Shown: positions 47,356 through 57,060 of the stretch, in pieces
Layout: each line of letters begins with the position of its first letter
How positions within the stretch are numbered: the stretch's first letter is position 1
Assembly: GCF_002117915.1 (NCBI RefSeq)
Contig: NZ_BDJB01000005.1
Coordinates: 310,001 to 374,000, forward strand
Source of the DNA: Sphingomonas sp. TZW2008
Lineage (GTDB): Bacteria; Pseudomonadota; Alphaproteobacteria; Sphingomonadales; Sphingomonadaceae
Reading direction: 5' to 3'
DNA: 64,000 nucleotides
Notes under the pieces: model-generated
What the model saw: only the letters and a program-made list of their open reading frames with translations
Databases searched by the model: none
Told to the model about the DNA's origin: nothing
Made by a program: the position numbers and the translations under genes

Positions 47356-48738
47356 TCAGGGGATGATTGCGGTCCAGCGCCGCGGGCGTAGCACCAGCAG
47401 GTAATAACCCGCGGCGATCGCGATCTGCACGAGCGTGGCGATGATCGCCGGGCGCCCCTCCTCGAGATCGAACCACGTCGCCCAGGTGATCAGCGCCAGA
47501 GCGATCAGCGTGACGATCGGCGCAAGCGGATAGAGCGGCATGCGGTAGCGCGCATGGCCGGTCGTGCCTTTGCGTCGGCCGACGATCGCCGCGACGGCAA
47601 TACCGGCGTAGATCGCGATCAGCCCCGCCCCGCTCCACACTTCGAGCAGTCGGAGCGGCAGGAAGCAAAGCAGCATGCCGACTCCACCGACCATCAGCGT
47701 GCCGATCCACGGGCTCTGCCAGCGCGGATGGATTGCCAGCATCCACGCATCGAACGGGCGTCCCCACGAACCGTCGCGCGCCGTGCCGTAGAAGAAGCGC
47801 GCGCAGGCCAGCACCCAGGCAATGATCGCGTTGACGATCGCGAGCGCCACGCCGAACGCGATCAGCTGTCCCGCACGCTCCCCGCCGACGCGCGTCGCCA
47901 GTTCGCCGAATGGGTTTGACGAGGCGAGTACGGCGGGCAGATCGACTGCGCCCATCAGCGCGGCGAGCAGCGGCACGCCCTCGAGGAGCAGCGTCCAGAC
48001 GAGCGCCCACAGGATCGAGCGCGCGATACGGTGCGGCGCCTCGTGCATTTCTTCGCCGAAGTAGACGGCCGCGCCGTAGCCGTTGAAGGCAAAGATTGCG
48101 ATCGACGCGGCGACACCGATCGAGGTGAGCGATGCCGGAACCAGTGCGCCGCCGGCGCCGAGCATCTGCGGATTGGTGAGGAAGCCGAGCGGATTGGCGC
48201 CCGCCTCGACCAAGCCGAAGGCGGTGACGGCGAACAGCGCCGCGATCTCGATCAGCAGAAAGGCGCCGGTGACGATCGCGTTGATGCGGATGTTGAGCAG
48301 GCCGATCAGCGTGCACGCGCCGACGACGGCGATCGCGGTTGGCACCTGCGGCAGGCCAGGGATCACGCCCGCCAGAACCTCGCGGATGCCGAGCCCGGCG
48401 ACCGGAAGAAAGATGAGGTTGTTGAACACGTTGATGCCGAGCATCACGAACCCCGCGAGCGGCCCGAGCGTCTGCGCGACCATCACATATTCGCCGCCCG
48501 CCACCGGCCAGGCGGACGACAGTTCGGCGTATATATACGCCGTCGCGACGCAGACGACCGCGGCGATCAGCGTCGCCCAGATCGCGCCCGTTCCGGCGAC
48601 CTGAAGCATCCCCGGTACGATGACGAAGACCGAGGAGGCCGGCGTGGTGACCGACAGCGTCAGGAACAGCACGCCGGCCACGCCTAGGCTGCGCGCAAGC
48701 GGCGTCGGGGACGCGGGCTGCATCCGATCTTCTAGCAT
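47356..48738 (-). CDS. APC-superfamily amino-acid permease
   Basis: A 460-residue polytopic inner-membrane transporter with about 12 hydrophobic helices. TM1 shows LFLTLSVTTPASSVFVIVPG and the region SAWPVAGGEYVMVAQTLGP is the APC signature; FNGYGAAVYFGEEMHEAPHR is the conserved TM6-7 segment. Substrate is unknown. GTG (48741) and ATG (48738) are adjacent; I use the ATG, behind a GGGGGG Shine-Dalgarno. Confidence 0.9.
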   Translation of the reverse strand: MLEDRMQPASPTPLARSLGVAGVLFLTLSVTTPASSVFVIVPGMLQVAGTGAIWATLIAAVVCVATAYIYAELSSAWPVAGGEYVMVAQTLGPLAGFVMLGINVFNNLIFLPVAGLGIREVLAGVIPGLPQVPTAIAVVGACTLIGLLNIRINAIVTGAFLLIEIAALFAVTAFGLVEAGANPLGFLTNPQMLGAGGALVPASLTSIGVAASIAIFAFNGYGAAVYFGEEMHEAPHRIARSILWALVWTLLLEGVPLLAALMGAVDLPAVLASSNPFGELATRVGGERAGQLIAFGVALAIVNAIIAWVLACARFFYGTARDGSWGRPFDAWMLAIHPRWQSPWIGTLMVGGVGMLLCFLPLRLLEVWSGAGLIAIYAGIAVAAIVGRRKGTTGHARYRMPLYPLAPIVTLIALALITWATWFDLEEGRPAIIATLVQIAIAAGYYLLVLRPRRWTAIIP

Positions 48739-48788
48739 CACAACCCCCCTAGCCCCGGCGGCGTGATGACATGGTTAATCGACGGACG

Positions 48789-49268
48789 CTAGTTGACGGG
48801 AACCGGGCCGCATACGGTGGTGAGCAGCCACGCAAGCCGATGCTCGATCGCGCGATCCTGGGCATGGTTGGCGCCAAGCGCGGCGAGCATGTCGGGCGCT
48901 TCGTTGCCAGCCAGTGCCAGCGCGGTTTCGATCGAGACGATCTCTGCCGCCTTTGCCTTGCGCAATGCGCCGATCAGAGCGGTATCGAGGATAGCGCCGG
49001 GCAGATGGCTTCGCGCGTCACGATCGGCATCATCCAGGATACCGGCCATCCACAGGTTCGACGGCGGACGGGCAAGGTCCGCCAGATCGTCGAGCCGCGC
49101 GGCGTGCTGGCGCGCGTTGGCGCGATCGCGTTCGATCGTATCGCGCAAGCCAGGGTCGGTCGCGGCATCCGCGAGGTTGGGCAAACGGTCGATCAGCAGC
49201 GACTTGCCGGCGCGTAGATCCTGCAGAGCGACGTGGAGCAGCGCAGCGCGCGAAGCGGTAAGCGTCAT
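48789..49268 (-). CDS. DUF892/YciF-like ferritin-fold protein
   Basis: A 159-residue, nearly all-helical protein. LHVALQDLRAGKSLLIDRLPNLADAA and DTALIGALRKAKAAEIVSIETALALA resemble the first and third helices of the YciE/YciF (DUF892) family, a ferritin-like four-helix bundle linked to stress in enterobacteria. Metal ligands are not clearly conserved here. It stands 43 bases downstream of aspS on the same strand and may be co-transcribed. Confidence 0.6.
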   Translation of the reverse strand: MTLTASRAALLHVALQDLRAGKSLLIDRLPNLADAATDPGLRDTIERDRANARQHAARLDDLADLARPPSNLWMAGILDDADRDARSHLPGAILDTALIGALRKAKAAEIVSIETALALAGNEAPDMLAALGANHAQDRAIEHRLAWLLTTVCGPVPVN

Positions 49269-49311
49269 CTACGATCAGCGCGCCTGCCGCCGCGAGGTTC
49301 CGGCGTGCGCC

Positions 49312-51135
49312 TCACCCCGCGTCGGGCGCGACAGACGCCGTGATGTCCTTGCCCGTATCGGCGGTGACGCGGATATTTAGTTCGCGCAGCTGCTTGGCTG
49401 TCGCGAAGTTCGGCGCCCCCATCATCAGGTCCTCCGCCTTCTGCGTCATCGGGAACACGATCACCTCGCGGATGTTCGGCTCGTCGGCGAGCAGCATGAC
49501 GATGCGATCGATACCCGGCGCCGATCCGCCGTGCGGCGGCGCGCCATATTTGAAAGCGTTGATCATGCCAGCGAAGTTGGTGTCGACGTCCTGCTGGCTG
49601 TAGCCGGCGATCTCGAACGCCTTGTACATGATTTCCGGGCGATGGTTACGGATCGCACCCGAAGACAGTTCGATGCCGTTGCAGACGATGTCGTACTGAT
49701 AGGCGAGGATATCGAGCGGATCCTTGCTCTCCAGCGCTTCCATCTCGCCCTGTGGCATCGAGAAGGGATTGTGGCTGAAATCGACCTTCTTGGCGTCCTC
49801 GTCATATTCGAACATCGGGAAGTCCACGATCCAGCAGAATTCGAACCGGTTCTTGTCGATGATACCGAGCTGCTCGGCGACGCGGGTACGCGCGAGGCCC
49901 GCGAGCTTCGCCGCCTGCGCTTCCTTGCCCGCGGCGAAGAACACGCCGTCGTCAGGGCCGAGGCCGAGCGCATCAGCGAGCGCGTTCATCTTTTCCTCGC
50001 CGTGGTTCTTGGCGATCGGCCCGCCCCACTCGCCACCCTTGCGCGTCGCATAGCCGAGCCCGGCGAAGCCCTCGCCCTGCGCCCAGGCATTCATGTCGTC
50101 GAAGAATTTGCGGCTCTTCTCGGCGGTCGCGGGCGCCGGGATGGCACGCACCACGTCGCCCGCCTCGACGATCGAGGCGAACCGGCCGAAGCCCGACCCG
50201 ACGAACTGTTCCGATACGTCGGAAATCAGGATCGGGTTGCGCAGATCGGGCTTGTCGTTCCCGTATTTCAGCATCGATTCACGATACGGAATGCGCTTGA
50301 ACGGCAGCGGGCTGACGGTGCGCCGCTTGTTCTGCCAGTTGGCGAACTCCTCGAACACGCCGTGCAACACTGGCTCGATCGCGGCGAAAACGTCGTCCTG
50401 CGTGACGTAGCTCATCTCGAAATCGAGCTGGTAGAATTCACCGGGCGAGCGGTCGGCGCGCGCGTCCTCGTCGCGGAAGCAGGGCGCGATCTGGAAATAC
50501 CGGTCGAAGCCGGCGACCATCAGCAGCTGCTTGAACATCTGCGGCGCCTGTGGGAGCGCGTAGAACTTGCCCGGATGAACCCGGCTGGGAACCAGATAAT
50601 CGCGCGCGCCCTCGGGCGACGAGGCGGTCAAAATCGGCGTCTGGAACTCGGTGAAGCCCTGGTCGACCATGCGGCTGCGGATCGACGAGATCACCTTGGA
50701 CCGCAGCATGATGTTGGCGTGCAGCTTCTCGCGACGCAGATCGAGGAAGCGGTAGCGCAGTCGGATATCCTCTGGATAATCCTGCTCACCGGCGACGGGC
50801 ATCGGCAGTTCCTGCGCGTGGCTCTGTACCGTCGCTCCACGCGCGAACACCTCGATCTCGCCGGTCGCGAGGTTCGGGTTCACCGTCGCTTCAGAGCGCG
50901 CCTTCACCGTCCCATCGATCGTCACTACCGATTCGACGCGCAAGCTTTCGAGTAGCGGGAGCGCGGGCGAATCGCTGTCGGCGACGATCTGGGTGATTCC
51001 GTAGTGGTCGCGCAGATCGACGAACAGCACGCCGCCATGGTCGCGCTTGCGATGAACCCAGCCGGACAGGCGGACGTCCGCGCCAACGTGATCGGCGTCG
51101 AGCTGGGCGCAGGTGTGCGAACGATAGGCGTGCAT
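49312..51135 (-). CDS. aspS: aspartyl-tRNA synthetase
   Basis: A 607-residue bacterial AspRS: N-terminal OB-fold anticodon domain ([20 protein letters not shown]), class II catalytic core ([29 protein letters not shown] split by motif 2), GAD insertion domain and motif 3 [16 protein letters not shown]. His33 in RKRDHGG is the residue type tied to non-discriminating AspRS, which also charges tRNA-Asn. Homologues start MHAYR, hence 51135; an ATG at 51144 is three codons upstream. Confidence 0.97.
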   Translation of the reverse strand: MHAYRSHTCAQLDADHVGADVRLSGWVHRKRDHGGVLFVDLRDHYGITQIVADSDSPALPLLESLRVESVVTIDGTVKARSEATVNPNLATGEIEVFARGATVQSHAQELPMPVAGEQDYPEDIRLRYRFLDLRREKLHANIMLRSKVISSIRSRMVDQGFTEFQTPILTASSPEGARDYLVPSRVHPGKFYALPQAPQMFKQLLMVAGFDRYFQIAPCFRDEDARADRSPGEFYQLDFEMSYVTQDDVFAAIEPVLHGVFEEFANWQNKRRTVSPLPFKRIPYRESMLKYGNDKPDLRNPILISDVSEQFVGSGFGRFASIVEAGDVVRAIPAPATAEKSRKFFDDMNAWAQGEGFAGLGYATRKGGEWGGPIAKNHGEEKMNALADALGLGPDDGVFFAAGKEAQAAKLAGLARTRVAEQLGIIDKNRFEFCWIVDFPMFEYDEDAKKVDFSHNPFSMPQGEMEALESKDPLDILAYQYDIVCNGIELSSGAIRNHRPEIMYKAFEIAGYSQQDVDTNFAGMINAFKYGAPPHGGSAPGIDRIVMLLADEPNIREVIVFPMTQKAEDLMMGAPNFATAKQLRELNIRVTADTGKDITASVAPDAG

Positions 51136-51267
51136 GTATGTCATCTCACAAGCACCACCTCGGCGACGGGGCCGGGGTCCAGCGGCGGGATGGCCCGATA
51201 CTGAGCCCTGGCCGTAGCCAGGACGGTAGGTTTTGGATGGCTCGCGCCCTCCCCTCCCGCCCCCTCT

Positions 51268-51296
51268 TTGTCAACCCGCGCCCGCGCGGCTATGGG
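51268..51296 (+). promoter_or_regulatory. putative rnd promoter, near-leaderless
   Basis: TTGTCA (51268-51273), 17-base spacer, TATGGG (51291-51296), then nine bases to the rnd ATG at 51306. One of the best hexamer matches in the window, with no Shine-Dalgarno between it and the start. Confidence 0.5.
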
Positions 51297-51305
51297 CCGG
51301 CGCTT

Positions 51306-52481
51306 ATGCACGTACACCCGCTCATCACCGACAGCGCGACACTCGCCAATCTCTGTGCCCGCCTCGCCGACGCACCCTTCGTCTGCGTCGACACCGAATT
51401 CATGCGCGAGAATACCTATTGGCCCGAACTGTGCCTGATCCAGATCGCCGATACCGAGGAAGCGGCGGCGATCGATCCCAAGGCGCCCGGGCTCGACATG
51501 AAGCCGCTGCTCGATCTTCTGACCGAGAATGACGAGGTTCTGAAGGTCTTCCACGCCGGCGGGCAGGACCTCGAGATAATCTACAACCTGACCGGTAAGA
51601 CGCCCTATCCGCTGTTCGACACGCAGGTTGCCGCGATGGCACTGGGGCAAGGCGAGCAGATCGGGTATTCCAATCTGGTCGACAGCTGGCTCGGCATCCA
51701 GATCGACAAAGGCGCGCGCTTCACCGACTGGTCGCGCCGCCCGCTTGACGATCGGCAGGTCGATTACGCGATCGGCGACGTTACGCATCTGTCGAAGATC
51801 TTCCCGCGCATGCTGGAACGGCTGAAGAAGACGGGCCGCGGCGCGTGGCTCGATCAGGAAATGGAGCGGCTGGGCGATCCGGCCAATTACGCCAACGATC
51901 CCGATCTCGCGTGGAAGCGCGTGCGCATCTCCGGTCGGCGCGCCGACGTACTCGGCCGGCTAAAGGCGATCGCCAAGTGGCGCGAACTCGAGGCGCGATC
52001 GAAGGATTTGCCGCGCGGCCGCATCGTCAAGGACGAGACGATCGCCGATCTCGCGGGCCATCCGCCCAAGCGCCAGGCCGATCTCGCCAAGGTGCGCGGG
52101 CTTTCCACGACATGGGCGAGCAACGACATCGGCAAGCGGCTGATGACCGCGATCGAGGGTGCTGCGCCGCTCTCCACCGAGGAGATGCCGCCGCGCGACG
52201 ATCGCAAGCCCGGGCTTGGCAAGGAAGGCGCGTTGGTCGCCGATCTGCTCAAGTTGCTGCTCAAAATTCGTGCGCGCGACATCGACGTCGCGCCGCGGCT
52301 GCTCGCGCGCGGCGAGGAGCTCGAGGCGCTGGCGGCGGGCCAGCGGGGTGATCTCGCGATCCTCGGGGGTTGGCGGTTCGATCAGTTCGGCCGCGATGCA
52401 CTCGACCTTGTCGAGGGGCGGCTGGCCTTCGCGGTCAGCGGCGGCAAGCTGACCATGACACGGACGGAGCGATTGGCATGA
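51306..52481 (+). CDS. rnd: ribonuclease D
   Basis: A 391-residue 3'-5' exoribonuclease of the DEDDy group, which trims tRNA and other structured RNA ends. Exo I is FVCVDTEFMREN (Asp29, Glu31), Exo II HAGGQDLEIIYNL, Exo III YAIGDVTHL with the catalytic Tyr. The C-terminal half has an HRDC domain (VLGRLKAIAKWRELEARS). ATG at 51306 fits the family N-terminus and the promoter; upstream frame adds Pro/Arg-rich residues. Its stop overlaps the next gene (ATGA). Confidence 0.96.
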   Translation: MHVHPLITDSATLANLCARLADAPFVCVDTEFMRENTYWPELCLIQIADTEEAAAIDPKAPGLDMKPLLDLLTENDEVLKVFHAGGQDLEIIYNLTGKTPYPLFDTQVAAMALGQGEQIGYSNLVDSWLGIQIDKGARFTDWSRRPLDDRQVDYAIGDVTHLSKIFPRMLERLKKTGRGAWLDQEMERLGDPANYANDPDLAWKRVRISGRRADVLGRLKAIAKWRELEARSKDLPRGRIVKDETIADLAGHPPKRQADLAKVRGLSTTWASNDIGKRLMTAIEGAAPLSTEEMPPRDDRKPGLGKEGALVADLLKLLLKIRARDIDVAPRLLARGEELEALAAGQRGDLAILGGWRFDQFGRDALDLVEGRLAFAVSGGKLTMTRTERLA

Positions 52482-52771
52482 AGCGCATTCTGATCCTGGC
52501 GACGGCGCTGGCCGGCTGCGCCACCGCTTCAGGCACACCCTCGTCCCCGCCACCTGCACCGGCTCCGGCGACCTGCGACGCCGCAGCCGTGCAATCGCTC
52601 GTCGGCACGCCCGCCGCCGCGATCGTCGATGCGCAGGTGAAGCGCCAAACCGGCGCGGCGCTCGTCCGCCGCTACGCCACCGGCGCGATGCTGACGATGG
52701 ACTATCGCGCCGACCGGCTGAACGTTGAGAGCGATGCCGCGGGGACGGTCGTCAAACTCTCCTGCGGCTGA
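52478..52771 (+). CDS. I78-family peptidase-inhibitor lipoprotein
   Basis: A 97-residue lipoprotein: signal MKRILILATALAGC with lipobox Cys14, a Pro/Ala linker (SSPPPAPAPA), then a compact I78 domain CDAAAVQSLVGTPA ... YATGAMLTMDYRADRLNVESD ... VVKLSCG with the two conserved Cys. I78 inhibitors block serine proteases (Aspergillus elastase inhibitor type); the bacterial target is unknown. Four-base overlap with rnd makes it part of that transcript. Confidence 0.88.
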   Translation: MKRILILATALAGCATASGTPSSPPPAPAPATCDAAAVQSLVGTPAAAIVDAQVKRQTGAALVRRYATGAMLTMDYRADRLNVESDAAGTVVKLSCG

Positions 52772-52774
52772 GGC

Positions 52775-54238
52775 TTACGCTGCCGTCACGCGCGCCGGCA
52801 GGCCGAGCGCAATGCCTAGCGCTTTCAAACGCTTCTCCACTGCTTCTCCGGCAAGTGCGCGATCCTCGCGATCCCAGCGCAGCTCGATCGCGTCGGCGCG
52901 GCGGGCCAACGTCGTCCGCTTGAGCGGGGCCGCCACGCCGCCGGACAGGCGCTGCGCCAGGCGGATTGCCAAGCCCCAGCCGGTGGCACGGGCCAGGTCC
53001 GCCTCGGAAGCCAGGTGCGGTAGCGGCGCAGGATAAGGCGATTGTGCGCCAAGGCTTGCGGCGAGCGCCACAGCCATCATCGCGCGACCGCGGGCATCGA
53101 CGCCGACCCAGTTGCCGTGAAGCGCGGTTTCGATCCCGAGTTCGACGCGAAACTCCGGGTTCGCGCGCCAGCTCGTGTCCGCAAGCAGGCTGGCCGCCTG
53201 GCGCAAACGCGCATCGCTTGGCGCATCGTTGGCAAACAGCGGTGCGATCCAGCGGTCGATGAGGTCACCGTGTTCGGGGAAACGGCCAAGCAAGCGCCCT
53301 TCCTCGCGCGTGGCGACGATGAGCGGATCCTGCGCCGCCTCTTCGAAAGAAAGCCGTCGGTGCAACAACCCCTCGCGAAGCCCGAACGCTGACACGATCG
53401 TCTCGGTCGCGCCGAGCACTGGCAGGATCGCTGCGAGGATGTCCGCGCCGGCGGACAGCGTCGGAATGCGTCCGCTGGACAGGTGCGGAATTACGCGAAG
53501 CGACGCCTTGTCGGCATCGGCCAGCCGCGCACGCAGGCTATCGATTCGCGCGCGTGACATACGATAGCCGTGCAGGATCGGGAGCGGATAGTGACAATCA
53601 TACATGTCTACACGGGCGAGCGAGCGCCACGAGCCGCCGACGAGATAGAGCGGGCGCTCGACACCGGCGCCAGACCACCCTGCGTCGCTCAGTGCTTTGG
53701 CGATGCGCCGATCGAACCCGCCCTTCGCTTTAAGCGCCGCCAGCCGTAGCACCCCGAACGGAAAGGAAGCGTGCTGATGAACCGCGCCGTTCGCGACGCG
53801 AACGAGCTCCAGACTGCCCCCGCCGAGATCGCCAACGATCCCGTCCGCATCGGGAATGGCGGAGAGCACGCCGTGGCCTGCGGCATAGGCCTCGTCCTCG
53901 CCCGACAGCAATTCCACATCGAGCCCGGCTGCGGCTGCGCGCTCGATCAGGACGCTGCCGTTGCTCGCATCGCGCACCGCCGCGGTCGCGACGGTCCGTA
54001 CCTCGTGGCAGTCCATCTCGCGCGCGAGGGCGGCGAAGCGGGTCAGCGCGGTGGTGGCGAGTGCCAGCGCCTGCTCGTCGATGCTACCCGTCTGCGCAAG
54101 ACTTCGACCAAGCCCGGCGAGAACCTTCTCGTTGAACAGGATCGCCGGCAAACGGCGCGGCCCTTGATACACGACGAGGCGGATCGAGTTGGAGCCAATG
54201 TCGATAATCGCGGTGCGGGGGGTATCCACGCGCCTCAA
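52775..54238 (-). CDS. ppx: exopolyphosphatase (Ppx/GppA family)
   Basis: A 487-residue Ppx/GppA phosphatase of the ASKHA fold. Phosphate-1 motif [17 protein letters not shown], phosphate-2 [12 protein letters not shown], with catalytic Glu in the [11 protein letters not shown] region. It releases phosphate from polyphosphate, or acts on pppGpp in GppA relatives. The C-terminal domain is extended as in long Ppx proteins. TTG start at 54238 overlaps ppk by TTGA; a GTG three codons on is an alternative. Confidence 0.92.
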   Translation of the reverse strand: MRRVDTPRTAIIDIGSNSIRLVVYQGPRRLPAILFNEKVLAGLGRSLAQTGSIDEQALALATTALTRFAALAREMDCHEVRTVATAAVRDASNGSVLIERAAAAGLDVELLSGEDEAYAAGHGVLSAIPDADGIVGDLGGGSLELVRVANGAVHQHASFPFGVLRLAALKAKGGFDRRIAKALSDAGWSGAGVERPLYLVGGSWRSLARVDMYDCHYPLPILHGYRMSRARIDSLRARLADADKASLRVIPHLSSGRIPTLSAGADILAAILPVLGATETIVSAFGLREGLLHRRLSFEEAAQDPLIVATREEGRLLGRFPEHGDLIDRWIAPLFANDAPSDARLRQAASLLADTSWRANPEFRVELGIETALHGNWVGVDARGRAMMAVALAASLGAQSPYPAPLPHLASEADLARATGWGLAIRLAQRLSGGVAAPLKRTTLARRADAIELRWDREDRALAGEAVEKRLKALGIALGLPARVTAA

Positions 54239-56400
54239 TCCCGCAGCGTCAGCGTCGGTACCTCGCCGCCGTCGGCTAGTGCCGCGCCGCGGCCCGACAG
54301 CGACGGGTTGGTCATGAAATAACGGTGGAGGTTGAAGGGCTTGTCGCCAGCTTCTTGACGTGTGTAGGAGCCTTGAGCGTCGAGATCCCAGCTCTGCTCA
54401 TTATCGATAAGGTTCGCCACCATGACCTGGTCAAGCACCTGATCGTGCACCGCACCAGTGTCGAGCGGCAGCAAATATTCCACGCGGCGGTCGAAATTGC
54501 GCGGCATCCAGTCGGCCGATGAGATGTAGACGTGCGCATCGTCATTAGGCAGCGCTGCCCCGTTGCCGAAGACGGCGATGCGGCTGTGCTCCAGGAAGCG
54601 CCCGACGATCGATTTCACGCGAATGTTCTCGGACAGGCCGGGAAGGCGCGGACGCAAACAGCATATGCCGCGGATGATCAGATCGATCTGCACGCCGGCG
54701 GCGCTCGCCTCGTACAGCTTCTCGATCACCGCCGGATCGACCAGGCTGTTCATCTTGGCCCAGATCGTCGCCGGGCGACCGGCGCGGGCGTGCGCGATCT
54801 CCGCGTCGATCTCGTCAAGCAGGCGGGTGCGCAGCGAGCGCGGCGACAGGACGACGCGCTCCATGTCGTCCGGCTCGACATAGCCGGTGATGTAATTGAA
54901 CATCCGCGCCGCATCGCGTCCGAGAACAGGATTGGCGGTGAAAAAACTGAGATCGGTGTAGATCTTGGCCGTCACGGGATGATAATTGCCCGTCCCGAAA
55001 TGGCAGTAGGTACGGAACTGCCCTGCCTCGCGCCGAACGATCATCGATACTTTGGCGTGCGTCTTCCAGTCGATGAAGCCGTAGACGACCTGCACACCGG
55101 CGCGTTCCAGCGCCGACGCCCAAAACAGATTCTGCTCCTCGTCGAACCGCGCCTTCAACTCGACGACAGCGGTCACAGACTTGCCCGCCTCGGCCGCCTG
55201 GATCAGCGCGTTGATCACCGCTGATTGCTTGCCCGCGCGGTACAGCGTCTGCTTGATCGCGACGACGTCGGGATCATTCGCCGCCTGCTTTAGGAAGGCA
55301 AGCACCACGTCGAACGTCTCATACGGATGGTGGACGATGATGTCCTTGGCGCGGATTGCCGCAAAGCAATCACCGCCGAACTCGCGCACACGCTCGGGAA
55401 ACCGCGGCGTGAACGGCACGAACTTCAGATCCGGGCGGTCCTCCTCGACGATCTGATCGAGATCGCCGATGCCCAGGAACGATCCGCTCTCGGTGATCAG
55501 CGCCTGCTCGCCGAGCTCGTCGCGCAGCTCGGTCGCGAGCGAGTCGGGCATGCCGATCTCGAGCTCCAGCCGGATCACGCGGCCGCGGCGCCGGCGCTTG
55601 ATCGCATTGGCGAAGTAGCGGACCAGATCTTCGGCCTCTTCCTCGATCTCGATGTCGCTGTCGCGCAACACGCGGAATTCGGCGGCGCCCTCGATGCGAT
55701 AGCCGGGAAAGAGGATGTCGGAGAAACGCTTGATCACCGATTCGACCGCGACGTACCGCGCGTTGGTCCCCGGCAGGCGCACGAACCGCGCCATGCCGGC
55801 GGGCACCATCACCAGTTCGCGGATCGGCTCCCCGTCCGTTGTGCGGACAAGATCGAACATCACCGCCAGCCCCTTATTGGGCATGAAGGGGAAGGGATGC
55901 GCGGGGTCGAGCGCCTGCGGGGTCAAGACCGGGAACAGCTGCTCGCGAAAATGCGTCTGAAGCCACGCGATCTCATCGGCGGACAGTGCGCCGTCGATCT
56001 GGCTTGATCCCAGCACCTGAATTCCTGCCTCGGCCAGCGCCACGCGGATGTCGCGCCACACGCCCTCTTGCGACGCCAGCAACTCATCCGCCGCATCGGT
56101 AATCGGCGCGAGCTGCTGCGATGGTGTCAAGCCATCGGCAGAGCGTGCCTCAACATCCTGCAACTGCTGGCCTTTAAGGCCGGCGACGCGGACCATGAAG
56201 AATTCGTCGAGGTTCGATCCTGAGATCGACAAGAAGCGGAGCCGCTCGAGCAGCGGATGCGCCGTGTTGCACGCTTCCTCAAGCACCCGGCGGTTGAAGG
56301 CGAGCCATGACAGCTCGCGATTGAAATAGCGCCCCGCGCCGCGCTCCTCGAACGGATCGTCGTCGCTATCGAGTCGGGCTTGGCGGACGGATCGGGTCAT
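54235..56400 (-). CDS. ppk: polyphosphate kinase 1
   Basis: A 721-residue Ppk1, which makes polyphosphate from ATP at the membrane. N and head domains ([17 protein letters not shown]), the phosphorylated-histidine segment [12 protein letters not shown], second catalytic His in [15 protein letters not shown], and C2 domain are all present. ATG at 56400 overlaps the hdaA stop (TGATG), and ppx follows by TTGA, so synthesis and degradation enzymes are co-translated. Confidence 0.97.
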   Translation of the reverse strand: MTRSVRQARLDSDDDPFEERGAGRYFNRELSWLAFNRRVLEEACNTAHPLLERLRFLSISGSNLDEFFMVRVAGLKGQQLQDVEARSADGLTPSQQLAPITDAADELLASQEGVWRDIRVALAEAGIQVLGSSQIDGALSADEIAWLQTHFREQLFPVLTPQALDPAHPFPFMPNKGLAVMFDLVRTTDGEPIRELVMVPAGMARFVRLPGTNARYVAVESVIKRFSDILFPGYRIEGAAEFRVLRDSDIEIEEEAEDLVRYFANAIKRRRRGRVIRLELEIGMPDSLATELRDELGEQALITESGSFLGIGDLDQIVEEDRPDLKFVPFTPRFPERVREFGGDCFAAIRAKDIIVHHPYETFDVVLAFLKQAANDPDVVAIKQTLYRAGKQSAVINALIQAAEAGKSVTAVVELKARFDEEQNLFWASALERAGVQVVYGFIDWKTHAKVSMIVRREAGQFRTYCHFGTGNYHPVTAKIYTDLSFFTANPVLGRDAARMFNYITGYVEPDDMERVVLSPRSLRTRLLDEIDAEIAHARAGRPATIWAKMNSLVDPAVIEKLYEASAAGVQIDLIIRGICCLRPRLPGLSENIRVKSIVGRFLEHSRIAVFGNGAALPNDDAHVYISSADWMPRNFDRRVEYLLPLDTGAVHDQVLDQVMVANLIDNEQSWDLDAQGSYTRQEAGDKPFNLHRYFMTNPSLSGRGAALADGGEVPTLTLRD

Positions 56401-57017
56401 CAGGGCTCCGGCAGAGGGGGGATCAACGCCGCACTCGCCAGCGTCATCCGTGCCAGAGGAATGGACAGCCGCTTGCGACGTTCCATCACCTCCTGATCGA
56501 GTGCATCGACGGTTCGCATGACGGCCACGTGACTGCGTTCGATCCGCGTCGTCAGCCAATCGATCAGGTCTGGTCTGGCGTCCAGACCGCGGCGCGCGAA
56601 CTCGCGCTCGAATAGCGCTGCAACGAGCGCATCGTCGGGCGGCTCGATCGCCGCGACCGGCGTCGCCGCGAGCCGCGATCTGAGGTCGGGAAGTGCGACT
56701 GGCCATTGCGGCGGCGCCGCCTCCGCGACCATCAGCAAGGGGCGGCGCTGTTCCTGCGCGCGATTCCAGGCGTGGAACAGCTCAGACTCGGGTCGGCGTT
56801 CGGCATCGTCGATGATCGTCCCGCCGCTTTTGGCCGCGAAGATCCGCCCGAGCAGACTGCGCCCCGACTTGCGCGGGCCGACGAGCAGTGCCGCGCGCAC
56901 GGGCCACGTCGCCCAATGCTCGATCATGTGCACCGCCTTGGCGTTCGACGGGTTGACGACGAAAGCGTCGTCGCGCGGATCCGCGGGCCAGGTCAGCGGC
57001 AGCGCGATCTGCCTCAT
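56400..57017 (-). CDS. hdaA: DnaA-related regulator HdaA
   Basis: A 205-residue protein resembling DnaA domain III with a short N-terminal clamp-binding motif ([17 protein letters not shown]). The AAA region has [18 protein letters not shown], where the P-loop Lys is Arg, then TIIDDAERR. Hda proteins act with the beta clamp to stimulate DnaA-ATP hydrolysis. I chose ATG 57017 because the clamp motif begins there; a further ATG at 57077 lies in the upstream gene. It opens the hdaA-ppk-ppx chain. Confidence 0.85.
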   Translation of the reverse strand: MRQIALPLTWPADPRDDAFVVNPSNAKAVHMIEHWATWPVRAALLVGPRKSGRSLLGRIFAAKSGGTIIDDAERRPESELFHAWNRAQEQRRPLLMVAEAAPPQWPVALPDLRSRLAATPVAAIEPPDDALVAALFEREFARRGLDARPDLIDWLTTRIERSHVAVMRTVDALDQEVMERRKRLSIPLARMTLASAALIPPLPEP

Positions 57018-57060
57018 CGCCGGGCGATCGTCGGCCGCAGCGCGATCGTCCGCGCGGTTC

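Noticed and set aside
49531..50955. 474-codon plus-strand frame over aspS
   Set aside because: Antisense shadow of AspRS; no start site or domain.
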